64,000 nucleotides of DNA from Bacillota bacterium (GTDB lineage Bacteria; Bacillota; Clostridia; Peptostreptococcales; Anaerovoracaceae): contig JAFSUI010000013.1 of assembly GCA_017445315.1 (NCBI GenBank), positions 1 to 64,000 on the forward strand. Reading direction: 5' to 3'. The notes under the pieces were generated by a model. That model was given only the letters and a program-made list of their open reading frames with translations. It searched no databases and had not been told where the DNA came from. This document shows, piece after piece, positions 27,695 to 36,005 of the stretch (its first letter is position 1; every line of letters starts with the position of its first letter). The position numbers were made by a program, and so were the translations under genes.

Positions 27695-28378
27695 ATGAAA
27701 GAAAAAATAAGTCTTAAACCATTGGTACTTATCATAATAATTATTTTGCCTTTGATATATTCATTATATGGATTCAAAGGAAACGATGCGATAGAAGCGC
27801 TTAGGCTCTCGGTTACGGGAGAAGCCGAAGAAACCGAAATAAAACAAGAATTAGAATTAGAATCCGAATCAGTAGCAGAATTAGATGTGCATGAGGCTAT
27901 AGAGACCGATCCTCCCGAGATCAGCCTAACACTGGCAAATAGAATCATAGTCGATATTTCAGGGGCAGTAGAATCTCCCGGAGTCTATATGCTTCAGGAC
28001 GGCTCTCGTATCTTTGATCTTATTGAGGCTGCAGGAGGCTTGACAAAGGATGCCGATATCAATTATATAAATAGAGCCGAAATACTTTTTGACGAAGCGA
28101 AAATATATATACCGTCTGACAGAGAAACGAGTGATTTAAGCCCCGAATCAGCTGTTAGAACAAATTCTGTTTCATCCGGACCATCGCTTATCAATATCAA
28201 TACAGCTGATAGCGAAACTCTCCAGAAGATACCGGGAGTGGGGCCGAGTACGGCAGAAAAAATTATTTCATATAGATTGTCCCATGGGCGATTTTCTTCT
28301 ATAGAAGAACTTACTAATATTTCAGGAATCGGAGCCAAAACGCTTGAGAAAATGAAAGGATATATTACCGCAAGATGA
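27695..28378 (+). CDS. comEA: ComEA-type helix-hairpin-helix DNA-binding protein
   Basis: A 227-residue membrane-anchored protein: N-terminal hydrophobic segment (PLVLIIIIILPLIYSLYGF, residues ~8-28), an acidic linker, an SLBB domain (VDISGAVESPGVYML, LIEAAGGLTKDAD) and two C-terminal HhH motifs (ININTADSETLQKIPGVGPS, SIEELTNISGIGAKTLEKMK). ComEA binds incoming DNA outside the membrane during competence. The ATG at 27695 is chosen because AAAGGAG lies seven bases upstream; the frame is open back to 27608. No comEC or comEB is adjacent, so only the DNA receptor is visible here. Confidence 0.92.
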   Translation: MKEKISLKPLVLIIIIILPLIYSLYGFKGNDAIEALRLSVTGEAEETEIKQELELESESVAELDVHEAIETDPPEISLTLANRIIVDISGAVESPGVYMLQDGSRIFDLIEAAGGLTKDADINYINRAEILFDEAKIYIPSDRETSDLSPESAVRTNSVSSGPSLININTADSETLQKIPGVGPSTAEKIISYRLSHGRFSSIEELTNISGIGAKTLEKMKGYITAR

Positions 28379-28578
28379 TTACTGAAGAAATGGTAGCAAA
28401 GATAAACGAATATGCCAGAAGGGTAAAGGCGGGTGAAACCTTAACCGAGGAAGAGCTTGCCGAGCGCGCAATGCTTAGGCGTGCATATATTGACGCGTTT
28501 AAGGAAAACCTTAGGGCCCAGCTTGAGAATATCGAATTTGTAGATACACCGCCTGAATTTCCAGAAAAAACGTCATAA
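28375..28578 (+). CDS. DUF896 family small protein (YnzC-like)
   Basis: A 67-residue protein of the DUF896 family: MITEEMVAKINEYARRVK, a TEEELAERAMLRRAYID middle and FKENLRAQLENIEF match the family closely. B. subtilis YnzC, the studied member, is a small helical protein reported under SOS-linked control; its role is not settled. It overlaps comEA by four bases (ATGA), so it is cotranslated with it. I see no LexA box at this site. Confidence 0.88.
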   Translation: MITEEMVAKINEYARRVKAGETLTEEELAERAMLRRAYIDAFKENLRAQLENIEFVDTPPEFPEKTS

Positions 28579-28582
28579 TTCT

Positions 28583-28620
28583 GATATTTTTTGTTTAAAA
28601 TATCACAATGATGGTATAAG
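28583..28620 (+). promoter_or_regulatory. Palindrome and promoter upstream of nifS
   Basis: TTGTTT (28591-28596), an 18-base spacer and TATAAG (28615-28620) form a likely promoter. GATATTTT (28583-28590) and AAAATATC (28597-28604) are a perfect 8-bp inverted repeat with the -35 box exactly in its centre, which could be a repressor operator or a weak terminator. Confidence 0.55.
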
Positions 28621-28655
28621 AGTAGGGAAAGAAACATATTTTCACGGAGATAAAT

Positions 28656-29828
28656 ATGAGAGAAGTATATTTAGATTATTCCGCGACAACACCGGTAAAA
28701 GAGGCTGTCTTCAATGAGATGGTTCCTTTTTTCTGTGAAAGATATGGAAACGCTTCCAGTCTTTACACTCCGGGACTTGACGCAAAACGCGCTATAGACA
28801 ACGCTCGCGAAGAGCTTGGAAACCTAATTAACGCCACTCCTCAGGAGATTTTCTTCACAGGATGCGGATCCGAATCCGATAACTGGGTTCTCCTTCAGGT
28901 CGCTGATGCGCTTAAGGAAAAAGGAAACCATATCATCACAACAGCAACCGAGCACCATGCTGTGCTTCACACTTGCGAATACCTTCAAAAGCATGGATTT
29001 GAAGTTACTTATTTGGGTGTTGATGAACTCGGAAGAATAGATCTAGCAGAATACGAGAATGCCATCACGGACAAGACGATCCTTATAAGCATAATGATGG
29101 TAAACAATGAGATAGGAACTATTCATCCGATCAAGGAACTGGCTGCTATCGCAAAGAATCATGGAGTTCTTTTCCATACGGATGCTGTCCAGGCGCTCGG
29201 AAATGTAAAGATAGACGTAAGAGATTTGAATGTAGATTTTCTCTCTATGTCTGCCCATAAAATCTATGGACCAAAGGGCGTAGGCGCATTATACATCAGA
29301 AAAGGCGTAAGAATTCCAAACCTTATTCATGGAGGTGCCCAAGAAATGGGTAAACGCGCCGGAACAGAAAACGTTCCGGGTATCGTAGGTTTTGGAAAAG
29401 CCGCCCAACTCGCAAGAGAAAACTTTGATAATCACGTAAAGCATCTAACTGAGCTTAGAGATTATCTTGCAAAGAGAATAACCGAAGAAATCCCCCATGT
29501 TTATATCAATGGAACCATGGAGGAGAGGCATCCGGGAAACTTGAATGTAACCTTTGAATATATAGAAGGTGAGTCGATACTCTTAAAACTAGATATGCAT
29601 CATATATGTGTATCCACGGGCTCTGCCTGCTCATCCAAGTCGCTAAAGCCTTCACATGTTCTTGCGGCTCTCGGTGTTTCGGATGAACTCATACACGGTA
29701 CAGTAAGATTCTCAATAGGAGACTTTACCACAAAAGAAGACATAGATTATGTAATGGATGCATTAAAACAGGAAGTAAGCTGGCTGAGGGAACTTTCTCC
29801 GCTCGGACCGGACAAAGGATGGAAATAA
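28656..29828 (+). CDS. nifS: Cysteine desulfurase (NifS/IscS family)
   Basis: A 390-residue PLP enzyme that takes sulfur from cysteine for Fe-S clusters and tRNA thiolation. Visible are TATEHHAVL, FHTDAVQALG, the PLP lysine in SMSAHKIYGPKG and the active-site cysteine in STGSACSSKS. The start MREVYLDYSATTPV is canonical, with CGGAG upstream. nifU follows 10 bases after its stop, so the two make an ISC-type pair without an adjacent IscR-like regulator. Confidence 0.95.
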   Translation: MREVYLDYSATTPVKEAVFNEMVPFFCERYGNASSLYTPGLDAKRAIDNAREELGNLINATPQEIFFTGCGSESDNWVLLQVADALKEKGNHIITTATEHHAVLHTCEYLQKHGFEVTYLGVDELGRIDLAEYENAITDKTILISIMMVNNEIGTIHPIKELAAIAKNHGVLFHTDAVQALGNVKIDVRDLNVDFLSMSAHKIYGPKGVGALYIRKGVRIPNLIHGGAQEMGKRAGTENVPGIVGFGKAAQLARENFDNHVKHLTELRDYLAKRITEEIPHVYINGTMEERHPGNLNVTFEYIEGESILLKLDMHHICVSTGSACSSKSLKPSHVLAALGVSDELIHGTVRFSIGDFTTKEDIDYVMDALKQEVSWLRELSPLGPDKGWK

Positions 29829-29838
29829 GGAGCAAATA

Positions 29839-30285
29839 ATGGGACTTTATAACGATACTGTAATGGAAAACTTCATGAATCCAAAGAACGTAGGTGAAAT
29901 CGAAAACCCCGATGGAACCGGAGTTTATGGAAGCCCTGTCTGCGGTGATATGATGCAGATGCAGATAAAAGTAGATGAAAATGATGTAATTACGGACTGC
30001 AAATTCAAGACTTTTGGATGCGGAAGCGCTATTGCAAGTTCCAGCATGGCTACGCAGATGATTATCGGAAAGACAATAGATGAAGCGCTTGCCATTACCA
30101 ATAAGGACGTTGTCAATGAACTGGGTGGGCTACCGCCTGTAAAAATCCATTGTTCCGTACTTGCAGACCATGCAATAAAGGCTGCAATTTACGATTATGC
30201 ACAGAAAAATGGCAAGACTTACAAGGGTCTTGAAGGCTTTGATCCAAATGCCGACGAGGACGATCACGAGAGCTGTGAAGTATAG
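29839..30285 (+). CDS. nifU: Fe-S cluster assembly scaffold (NifU/IscU N-terminal type)
   Basis: A 148-residue scaffold on which [2Fe-2S] and [4Fe-4S] clusters are assembled with NifS. The three cluster cysteines and the aspartate are in YGSPVCGDMMQM, TFGCGSAIASSS and IHCSVLADHA. It has only the U-type domain, with a short C-terminal tail (DEDDHESCEV), and is longer than IscU of Proteobacteria by about 20 residues. Cotranscription with nifS is likely from the ten-base gap. Confidence 0.94.
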   Translation: MGLYNDTVMENFMNPKNVGEIENPDGTGVYGSPVCGDMMQMQIKVDENDVITDCKFKTFGCGSAIASSSMATQMIIGKTIDEALAITNKDVVNELGGLPPVKIHCSVLADHAIKAAIYDYAQKNGKTYKGLEGFDPNADEDDHESCEV

Positions 30286-30311
30286 ACATTTAGGGGTTTT
30301 TGGGGTATAAT
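30283..30311 (+). promoter_or_regulatory. Promoter before the phosphoglucomutase gene
   Basis: TAGACA (30283-30288), a 17-base spacer and TATAAT (30306-30311). The -10 box lies in a 13-base palindrome GGGTAT-A-ATACCC (30303-30315). Confidence 0.7.
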
Positions 30312-30318
30312 ACCCAAG

Positions 30319-30363
30319 GCTTTGATTCTGCACGGTAGCGCCAAAGCGCTGCCGTTATTTTTT
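30319..30363 (+). terminator. Terminator, possible attenuator, in the phosphoglucomutase leader
   Basis: ACGGTAGCGC (30332-30341) pairs with GCGCTGCCGT (30346-30355) around CAAA, followed by TATTTTTTT. It ends the nifSU transcript but also lies 15 bases after the predicted start of the next promoter. GCTTTG (30319-30324) can pair with CAAAGC (30342-30347), an alternative that would break the terminator. Confidence 0.75.
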
Positions 30364-30377
30364 GGAAATTTATAGAA

Positions 30378-32021
30378 ATGCAAGAACTTGTGGAAAAGGG
30401 GATAACTGAATACGAGAGATGGCTAAAAGAGACCTCGGATGACCTCTATATGCAGCATGAACTCGCCGCATTAAAGGGAAACAAAGAGGAAATCGCCAAC
30501 TGCTTCTGCACAGAGCTACAGTTCGGAACATCGGGAATTCGTGGGATAATGGGCCCCGGACCCGGTAGGCTCAATATTTACGTTATCAAAAAGATAACCC
30601 AAGGATTTGCCAATTATCTAAAGACTTTAAAACGACCGATTTCTGTTGTAATCGCCTATGACGGACGCAGATTTTCAAAAGTCTTTGCTGAAGAAACGGC
30701 AGCAGTGCTTTCCGGAAATGGCGTTAAGACATTTATATTTGACACAATCACGCCTGTTCCTGTGCTTTCGTACTCGATTTCTAAGCTTGAATGCGATTAC
30801 GGAATCGTCATAACCGCAAGTCACAATGCTTGCATCTTTAATGGATATAAGATTTATAATGCGGACGGTTTTCAGCTCGTCCCAAGCGAGACCGAGCTTA
30901 TCAGCCAAGAAATAGATAAATGCGATTATTTCAGCGGAATAAAAAGAAAACCCGAAGAGGTCATTGTAATAGATGACAGCATTCATAACGAATATCTTGG
31001 CGATGCATTAAGAATTACCGGTACGCTTGTAAAGAACAGTCCGCCGGCTCTAAAGATTGTATATACGCCACTAAACGGTGCGGGTAATACTCTTACGAGA
31101 AAACTTCTTGATGGACTTGGATTTCCAAATGTATATATAGTTCCTTCACAGGAAAACCAGGATGAAAACTTTACGACATGCAAGGCGCCAAATCCCGAGA
31201 GACTCAGCGCTTATAACGAGGCCTTTAAGGTTCTTGACGAAACCGGAAGCGATATAATTATTGCAACAGATCCGGATAGCGATAGAGTAGGTGCAGCGCT
31301 TATACATAATGGCACAAAGAGACTTCTTACGGGCAATCAGCTCGGCATCTTAATGCTTGACCATCTCGTGGAAGAAAGACCGCCAAAGGGTTCTCAATCC
31401 TGTTATAGAAGCATAGTGTCATCTCCGCTCTTTGATAGGCTTGCGGAATCCAGTGGGCTAACTGTAAAAACCACTTTGACAGGTTTTAAATACATCGGAG
31501 AAGCTATCGCAAATATGATGCATCAGGGTTCCGCGGATGAATTCTATTTTGCCTTTGAGGACAGCAACGGATTTTTGATTTCTCCGTTTATAAGAGATAA
31601 GGATGGAATAACTTCAGCCGCTGTGATTGCCGCAATGGCCGCAAAGCAGAAAGCCCGGGGACTTGACCTTATAGATCATCTTGAAGAAATCTATGCGGAT
31701 TACGGTCTCTTGATAGATAGGTCAAGAAGCTTCACCTTTGAAGGAATCAAAGGTCAGGAAACCATGAATGAAATCATGGAATATATAAGAGGTCTTGATG
31801 AAAACATCGGCCAACTCTATATCGAGGAGAAGACGGATTATCTATACGAGGATACCGGTCTTCCGGCTGCAGACGTGGTTAGATTTGATATGGATGACGG
31901 AAGCACGCTCATCATAAGACCTTCAGGGACGGAACCAAAGGTAAAGGTATATATGTTCCTTTCGGATCCGATGTCTCCGATAGATAAAGAAATAGTAAAG
32001 ATTTTTGAACAGTTCAAATAA
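30378..32021 (+). CDS. pgcA: Phosphoglucomutase/phosphomannomutase (alpha-D-phosphohexomutase)
   Basis: A 547-residue phosphohexomutase that interconverts hexose 1- and 6-phosphates for cell-wall and glycogen metabolism. The catalytic serine loop is ITASHNACIFNGYK, the metal loop DPDSDR, the sugar-binding loop FEDSNG, and the phosphate loop RPSGTEPKVK. Length and motifs fit the PgcA-type of Bacillota better than the 450-residue GlmM. No clear ribosome site is seen in front of the ATG at 30378, which follows the terminator-like hairpin by only about 15 bases. Confidence 0.92.
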   Translation: MQELVEKGITEYERWLKETSDDLYMQHELAALKGNKEEIANCFCTELQFGTSGIRGIMGPGPGRLNIYVIKKITQGFANYLKTLKRPISVVIAYDGRRFSKVFAEETAAVLSGNGVKTFIFDTITPVPVLSYSISKLECDYGIVITASHNACIFNGYKIYNADGFQLVPSETELISQEIDKCDYFSGIKRKPEEVIVIDDSIHNEYLGDALRITGTLVKNSPPALKIVYTPLNGAGNTLTRKLLDGLGFPNVYIVPSQENQDENFTTCKAPNPERLSAYNEAFKVLDETGSDIIIATDPDSDRVGAALIHNGTKRLLTGNQLGILMLDHLVEERPPKGSQSCYRSIVSSPLFDRLAESSGLTVKTTLTGFKYIGEAIANMMHQGSADEFYFAFEDSNGFLISPFIRDKDGITSAAVIAAMAAKQKARGLDLIDHLEEIYADYGLLIDRSRSFTFEGIKGQETMNEIMEYIRGLDENIGQLYIEEKTDYLYEDTGLPAADVVRFDMDDGSTLIIRPSGTEPKVKVYMFLSDPMSPIDKEIVKIFEQFK

Positions 32022-32042
32022 GAACAGTAGGAGGATATACTC

Positions 32043-34637
32043 GTGGAAAAAATGGGACTCAATGAATTGAGAAAGGCTTTTCTGGACTTTTATGTTTCAA
32101 AAGAGCATTACAAAGCTAAAAGCGCACCGCTCATTCCTGAAGCCGGTGACAAATCTCTTTTGATAATCAATTCCGGAATGGCTCCTTTAAAGAAATACTT
32201 TTCCGGACAAGAAATTCCACCTGCAAAAAGAATGACTACATGTCAAAAATGCATTCGTACCGGCGATATAGAAAACGTTGGTAAAACAAGTAGGCATGGT
32301 ACGTTCTTTGAGATGCTCGGTAACTTTTCCTTTGGCGATTATTTTAAGAGAGAATCTCTTACCTGGGGAATGGAGTTTATAAGAGACGTTCTCAAGATGC
32401 CACTTGATAGACTTTGGGCAACGGTTTATCTGGATGACGATGAAGCTTTTAATATCTGGCGCGAACTCGGAATGCCCGAGGATAGAATCGTAAGGCTAGG
32501 AAAAGAGGATAATTTCTGGGAAATCGGACTCGGACCTTGCGGACCTGACTCTGAAATCTTCTATGACCGTGGAGAAGAATTCGGCTGCGGTAAGCACGAT
32601 TGCAGGCCCGGATGCGACTGCGATAGATACGTAGAATTCTGGAACCATGTTTTCACCCAGTTTTCAAAAGAAGAAGACGGAAGCTATTCTGATCTTGCTC
32701 ATCCAAATATTGATACAGGTATGGGCCTTGAGAGAATTGCATGCATCATGCAGGGAGTAGATTCTATCTTTGATATAGATACGATTAGATATATTCTCGA
32801 CGGCGTGCTTGATGTATCCGGAAAGGATTACGAAAAAGAAGGAACGGAAACAACCGACGTTTCTATAAGAATCATAACTGACCATCTAAGATCGATGGTA
32901 TTCATGATTGGCGACGGAATTCTTCCTTCAAACGAGGGAAGGGGTTATGTGCTTAGACGTCTCATAAGAAGAGCCGCAAGACACGGAAGACTTATCGGAA
33001 TCAAAGATGCCTTCCTCTCCGCTCTTTCGGATCGAGTCGTAACCGTATCGGGAGAAGCATATCCTGAGCTCGTTGAAAAGCAAGAATTAATCAAGAGAAT
33101 AATCTCTATTGAAGAAGATAAATTTGCTCAGACCCTAGATCAAGGAATCGATATTATAGGTGAATATATCAAGGATATGAAGACAAATAACGAGACCGTT
33201 CTTAAGGGCGAGCTTGCGTTTAAGCTTTACGATACCTATGGATTCCCTGTTGAGGTTACGGAAGAGATCCTAGCGGAAGAAGGCTTTACTCTTGATTTGG
33301 AAGGCTTTAATGCCAATATGAATCTCCAGCGCGAAACAGCAAGAAAAGGCCGTAAAACAGACGATGAGGAGGGCTGGAAGGGTGCTTCCAATTTGGATAT
33401 TCAGCAGACTGAATTTATCGGATATCATACCTTGGTATCTGATAGCAAGGTTCTTGCAGTCGAAACAGATGGTGAAAAGACCGTAATCTATCTTGATGAA
33501 TCTCCGTTCTACGCAGAGAGTGGCGGACAGGTTTACGATACAGGTATTATGTCAACAGATTCCGCTCGAGCCATGGTAATTTCTGTCACAAAGCATGGCG
33601 GTAGATTTGCTCATCTTCTTTCAGATGTTGAAGGAGAGTTCAAAACCGGAGATTTGGTTCATGCTGAAGTTGATGCAAGAAGAAGACATAAGATTGCAAG
33701 AAACCATACCGCAACACATCTTCTTCATTCAGCCCTGAGAAAGACTCTCGGAACGCATGTAGAGCAGTCCGGATCTTCTGTAAATGACAAGGTTTTGCGC
33801 TTTGACTTTACTCATTTTGAAGCTATGACCAAAGAGGAGATAGAAGCTGTAGAGAATCTCGTAAACAATAGCATAGAGGAATTCCTAAACGTTTCTGTTC
33901 AAGAGACAGATATGGCGGGCGCAAGCAAGCTCGGTGCAATGGCTTTGTTTGGTGAGAAATACGGCGATATAGTAAGAGTTGTCAGCTGCGGTGACTTCAG
34001 CGTAGAACTCTGCGGCGGTACCCATGTTTCAAATACAGGTGAAATCGGAGCCTTTAAAATCCTCTCTGAATCCGGAATCGCATCCGGCGTAAGAAGAATT
34101 GAGGCTGTAACCGCATCCGGAATTCTTGAGGGATATAACAACGAAACAGAAAGAACCTCGGCTCTTTCCACAATCCTAAAAACCACTCCGGACCAGCTCA
34201 TGCAGAAGACCGAGAACCTCATGGCATCTCTTAAGCAAGCTAACAGCGAACTTGAATCATTTAAGAAGAAGTCCATGGGAGACTCAGTATCTACTTTGAT
34301 AGAGAATGCAGAAGATATTAACGGAATCAAATTGATCACAAAAAGACTTGATGGCGCTACAACAGATGATATGAGAAGTCTCTCCGACACAATTAAGGAC
34401 AAGACCTCATCTGTAGCAATGGTATTTGCTGCTGTTACAGGCGACAAGGTAACATTCCTTGTTTCGCTCGCCGATGACCTTGTTGAAAAGGGTCTTCATG
34501 CAGGAAATATCGTCAAAGAAGTAGCAAAGGTCGCAGGTGGTGGAGGCGGCGGAAAGGCCAATATGGCACAGGCCGGTGCCAAGGATATTAGCAAAATAGA
34601 TGAAGCTTTTTCTGTTGCTAAAGCACTTATAAAGTAG
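32043..34637 (+). CDS. alaS: Alanyl-tRNA synthetase
   Basis: An 864-residue class II synthetase. The N-terminal catalytic domain has INSGMAPLKKYFSG and RMTTCQKCIRTGDIENVG; the editing domain has HTATHLLHSAL (near residue 555) and CGGTHVSNTGEIG (near 656); a C-Ala domain with AGGGGGGKANMAQAG ends the protein. The start is GTG at 32043 with AGGAGG eight bases upstream; an in-frame ATG at 32052 is an alternative. It is followed by ireB and ruvX, an order conserved in Bacillota. No T-box is seen in the 21-base gap. Confidence 0.96.
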   Translation: MEKMGLNELRKAFLDFYVSKEHYKAKSAPLIPEAGDKSLLIINSGMAPLKKYFSGQEIPPAKRMTTCQKCIRTGDIENVGKTSRHGTFFEMLGNFSFGDYFKRESLTWGMEFIRDVLKMPLDRLWATVYLDDDEAFNIWRELGMPEDRIVRLGKEDNFWEIGLGPCGPDSEIFYDRGEEFGCGKHDCRPGCDCDRYVEFWNHVFTQFSKEEDGSYSDLAHPNIDTGMGLERIACIMQGVDSIFDIDTIRYILDGVLDVSGKDYEKEGTETTDVSIRIITDHLRSMVFMIGDGILPSNEGRGYVLRRLIRRAARHGRLIGIKDAFLSALSDRVVTVSGEAYPELVEKQELIKRIISIEEDKFAQTLDQGIDIIGEYIKDMKTNNETVLKGELAFKLYDTYGFPVEVTEEILAEEGFTLDLEGFNANMNLQRETARKGRKTDDEEGWKGASNLDIQQTEFIGYHTLVSDSKVLAVETDGEKTVIYLDESPFYAESGGQVYDTGIMSTDSARAMVISVTKHGGRFAHLLSDVEGEFKTGDLVHAEVDARRRHKIARNHTATHLLHSALRKTLGTHVEQSGSSVNDKVLRFDFTHFEAMTKEEIEAVENLVNNSIEEFLNVSVQETDMAGASKLGAMALFGEKYGDIVRVVSCGDFSVELCGGTHVSNTGEIGAFKILSESGIASGVRRIEAVTASGILEGYNNETERTSALSTILKTTPDQLMQKTENLMASLKQANSELESFKKKSMGDSVSTLIENAEDINGIKLITKRLDGATTDDMRSLSDTIKDKTSSVAMVFAAVTGDKVTFLVSLADDLVEKGLHAGNIVKEVAKVAGGGGGGKANMAQAGAKDISKIDEAFSVAKALIK

Positions 34638-34672
34638 TATAATTAATTATATATCTGAAGGGAGGCGTATTC

Positions 34673-34918
34673 ATGGAAAGAAAAACTATTATGTTTGATA
34701 CCACCAAGGTTCAACAGAAAACAACCAGAGAAGTCTTGGAGTCTGTTTACGCTGCTCTTGAAGAAAGAGGCTATAACGGAATTGACCAAATGGTAGGGTA
34801 TATCCTCTCTGGAGACCCTTCCTATATCACAAGCTACAACAATGCTCGTATGCTCATCAGCAGAATCGACAGAGACGATCTTGTGGAGGAAATTCTCAAA
34901 GACTATCTACAAAAATAA
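34673..34918 (+). CDS. ireB: IreB family regulatory phosphoprotein (UPF0297)
   Basis: An 81-residue UPF0297 protein with the family core REVLESVYAALEERGYNG and the stretch NQMVGYILSGDPSYITSYNNAR (here DQMVG). In enterococci IreB is a substrate of the IreK Ser/Thr kinase and lowers cephalosporin resistance. GGGAGG precedes the ATG. The alaS-ireB-ruvX order is typical. Confidence 0.93.
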   Translation: MERKTIMFDTTKVQQKTTREVLESVYAALEERGYNGIDQMVGYILSGDPSYITSYNNARMLISRIDRDDLVEEILKDYLQK

Positions 34919-34928
34919 CTTGTTTTCT

Positions 34929-34958
34929 AAAGGCGGGGGTTTTCCCGCCTTTTTTACT
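34929..34958 (+). terminator. Terminator after ireB
   Basis: AAAGGCGGG (34929-34937) pairs with CCCGCCTTT (34944-34952), followed by TTTT. ruvX starts 14 bases later, so it needs read-through or another promoter. Confidence 0.88.
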
Positions 34959-34971
34959 TGATAGGAGTCCC

Positions 34972-35499
34972 ATGATAAAGAAAAAGCGAATAATGGCGCT
35001 CGACGTAGGCGATAAAACCATTGGAATCGCCTTGACGGATGAGCTTCAGATAACCGCCCAGGGTTTAGAAACATATAACAGAATAGGTATAAAGAAAGAC
35101 ACGGATTATATTCTTTCTGTTCTGAAAGAAAAGGACTGTGGCACTTTGGTAATCGGCCTTCCGCTAAACTTGGATGGTACGGATAGCATCCAAACTGAGA
35201 AGGTTAGAGGATTTAGAGAAAAACTTGAGAATAAAATGAAAAGTAATTCTCTCGCATACGTTCAGGTAGATTGGCAGGATGAAAGATATTCCACCGTTGA
35301 GGCGGAAGATGTTCTTATAGCAGCCAACCTCAGTCGAGAGGAGAGAAAGAAAGTAATAGACAAGCAAGCCGCAATCGTGATTCTTCAGAGCTATATGGAC
35401 AGAATTGAGCATATGGAGAAAATGCGTCAAAAGCAAGCGTTATTGAAAGAATCAAACAAGACAGGTGAAAATAGCCTGAACGAATATTTTGATGACTAA
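34972..35499 (+). CDS. ruvX: Putative pre-16S rRNA nuclease / Holliday junction resolvase-like (YqgF)
   Basis: A 175-residue RNase H-fold protein of the YqgF family, which helps mature the 5' end of 16S rRNA. The acidic catalytic residues are in MALDVGDKTIGIALTDE, VIGLPLNLDGTD and WQDERYSTVEAE. The C-terminal tail, 35 residues longer than usual, is charged (KMRQKQALLKESNKTGEN). AGGAG lies before the ATG. purE starts just after it. Confidence 0.92.
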   Translation: MIKKKRIMALDVGDKTIGIALTDELQITAQGLETYNRIGIKKDTDYILSVLKEKDCGTLVIGLPLNLDGTDSIQTEKVRGFREKLENKMKSNSLAYVQVDWQDERYSTVEAEDVLIAANLSREERKKVIDKQAAIVILQSYMDRIEHMEKMRQKQALLKESNKTGENSLNEYFDD

Positions 35500-35514
35500 A
35501 TAGAAAGGATGAGT

Positions 35515-35997
35515 ATGAAAAGAGTAGCAATAATCATGGGATCCGACAGCGATCTTCCGATTGTTAATCAGGCAATTGAAACGCTTAGTCAATTCGGTGT
35601 TCCGACAGAGGTAAAAATCATGTCCGCACACAGAACTCCGGATGATGTTAGCGCATTCTCCAAATCCGCAAGAGAAAATGACTTTGGTGTAATAATCGCC
35701 GCTGCCGGAAAGGCTGCTCATCTTGCCGGAGTAATTGCCGCATATACAACACTTCCCGTAATAGGGATTCCAATTAAATCATCTACGATGGATGGTCTTG
35801 ATGCTCTTTTGTCAACAGTGCAGATGCCGGGAGGTATCCCTGTTGCTACAGTTGCAATTGACGGAGCAAAGAATGCAGCGCTACTCGCAATAGAAATGCT
35901 TGCCATTGAAGATGCCGACCTGGCAGAAAAACTTGCAGAGCATCGCATAAATCAAAGTGAAGAAGTACGTAAGAAAAACGAATCAATTAATAACTAA
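35515..35997 (+). CDS. purE: N5-carboxyaminoimidazole ribonucleotide mutase
   Basis: PurE moves the carboxyl group of N5-CAIR to give CAIR in purine synthesis. The 160-residue protein has [22 protein letters not shown] and [12 protein letters not shown]. The ATG at 35515 is chosen since AAAGGA lies five to six bases upstream; an ATG at 35509 overlaps that site. No purK is visible in the window, so its partner must be elsewhere or absent. It opens a purine operon read toward purL. Confidence 0.93.
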   Translation: MKRVAIIMGSDSDLPIVNQAIETLSQFGVPTEVKIMSAHRTPDDVSAFSKSARENDFGVIIAAAGKAAHLAGVIAAYTTLPVIGIPIKSSTMDGLDALLSTVQMPGGIPVATVAIDGAKNAALLAIEMLAIEDADLAEKLAEHRINQSEEVRKKNESINN

Positions 35998-36005
35998 GGA
36001 GTAGT

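Noticed and set aside
31924..31936. GGGACGGAACC resembles the palindromic repeat core
   Set aside because: It encodes the conserved phosphate loop (SGTEP) of the phosphoglucomutase and has no second arm.
32022..32042. T-box leader for alaS
   Set aside because: Only 21 bases separate the genes; no room for a T-box, and none was seen inside the preceding gene.
34930..36005. Riboswitch or PurR-type control region before purE
   Set aside because: The gap between ruvX and purE is only 15 bases and no purine-riboswitch or PurBox-like sequence was seen around the ireB-ruvX-purE junctions.
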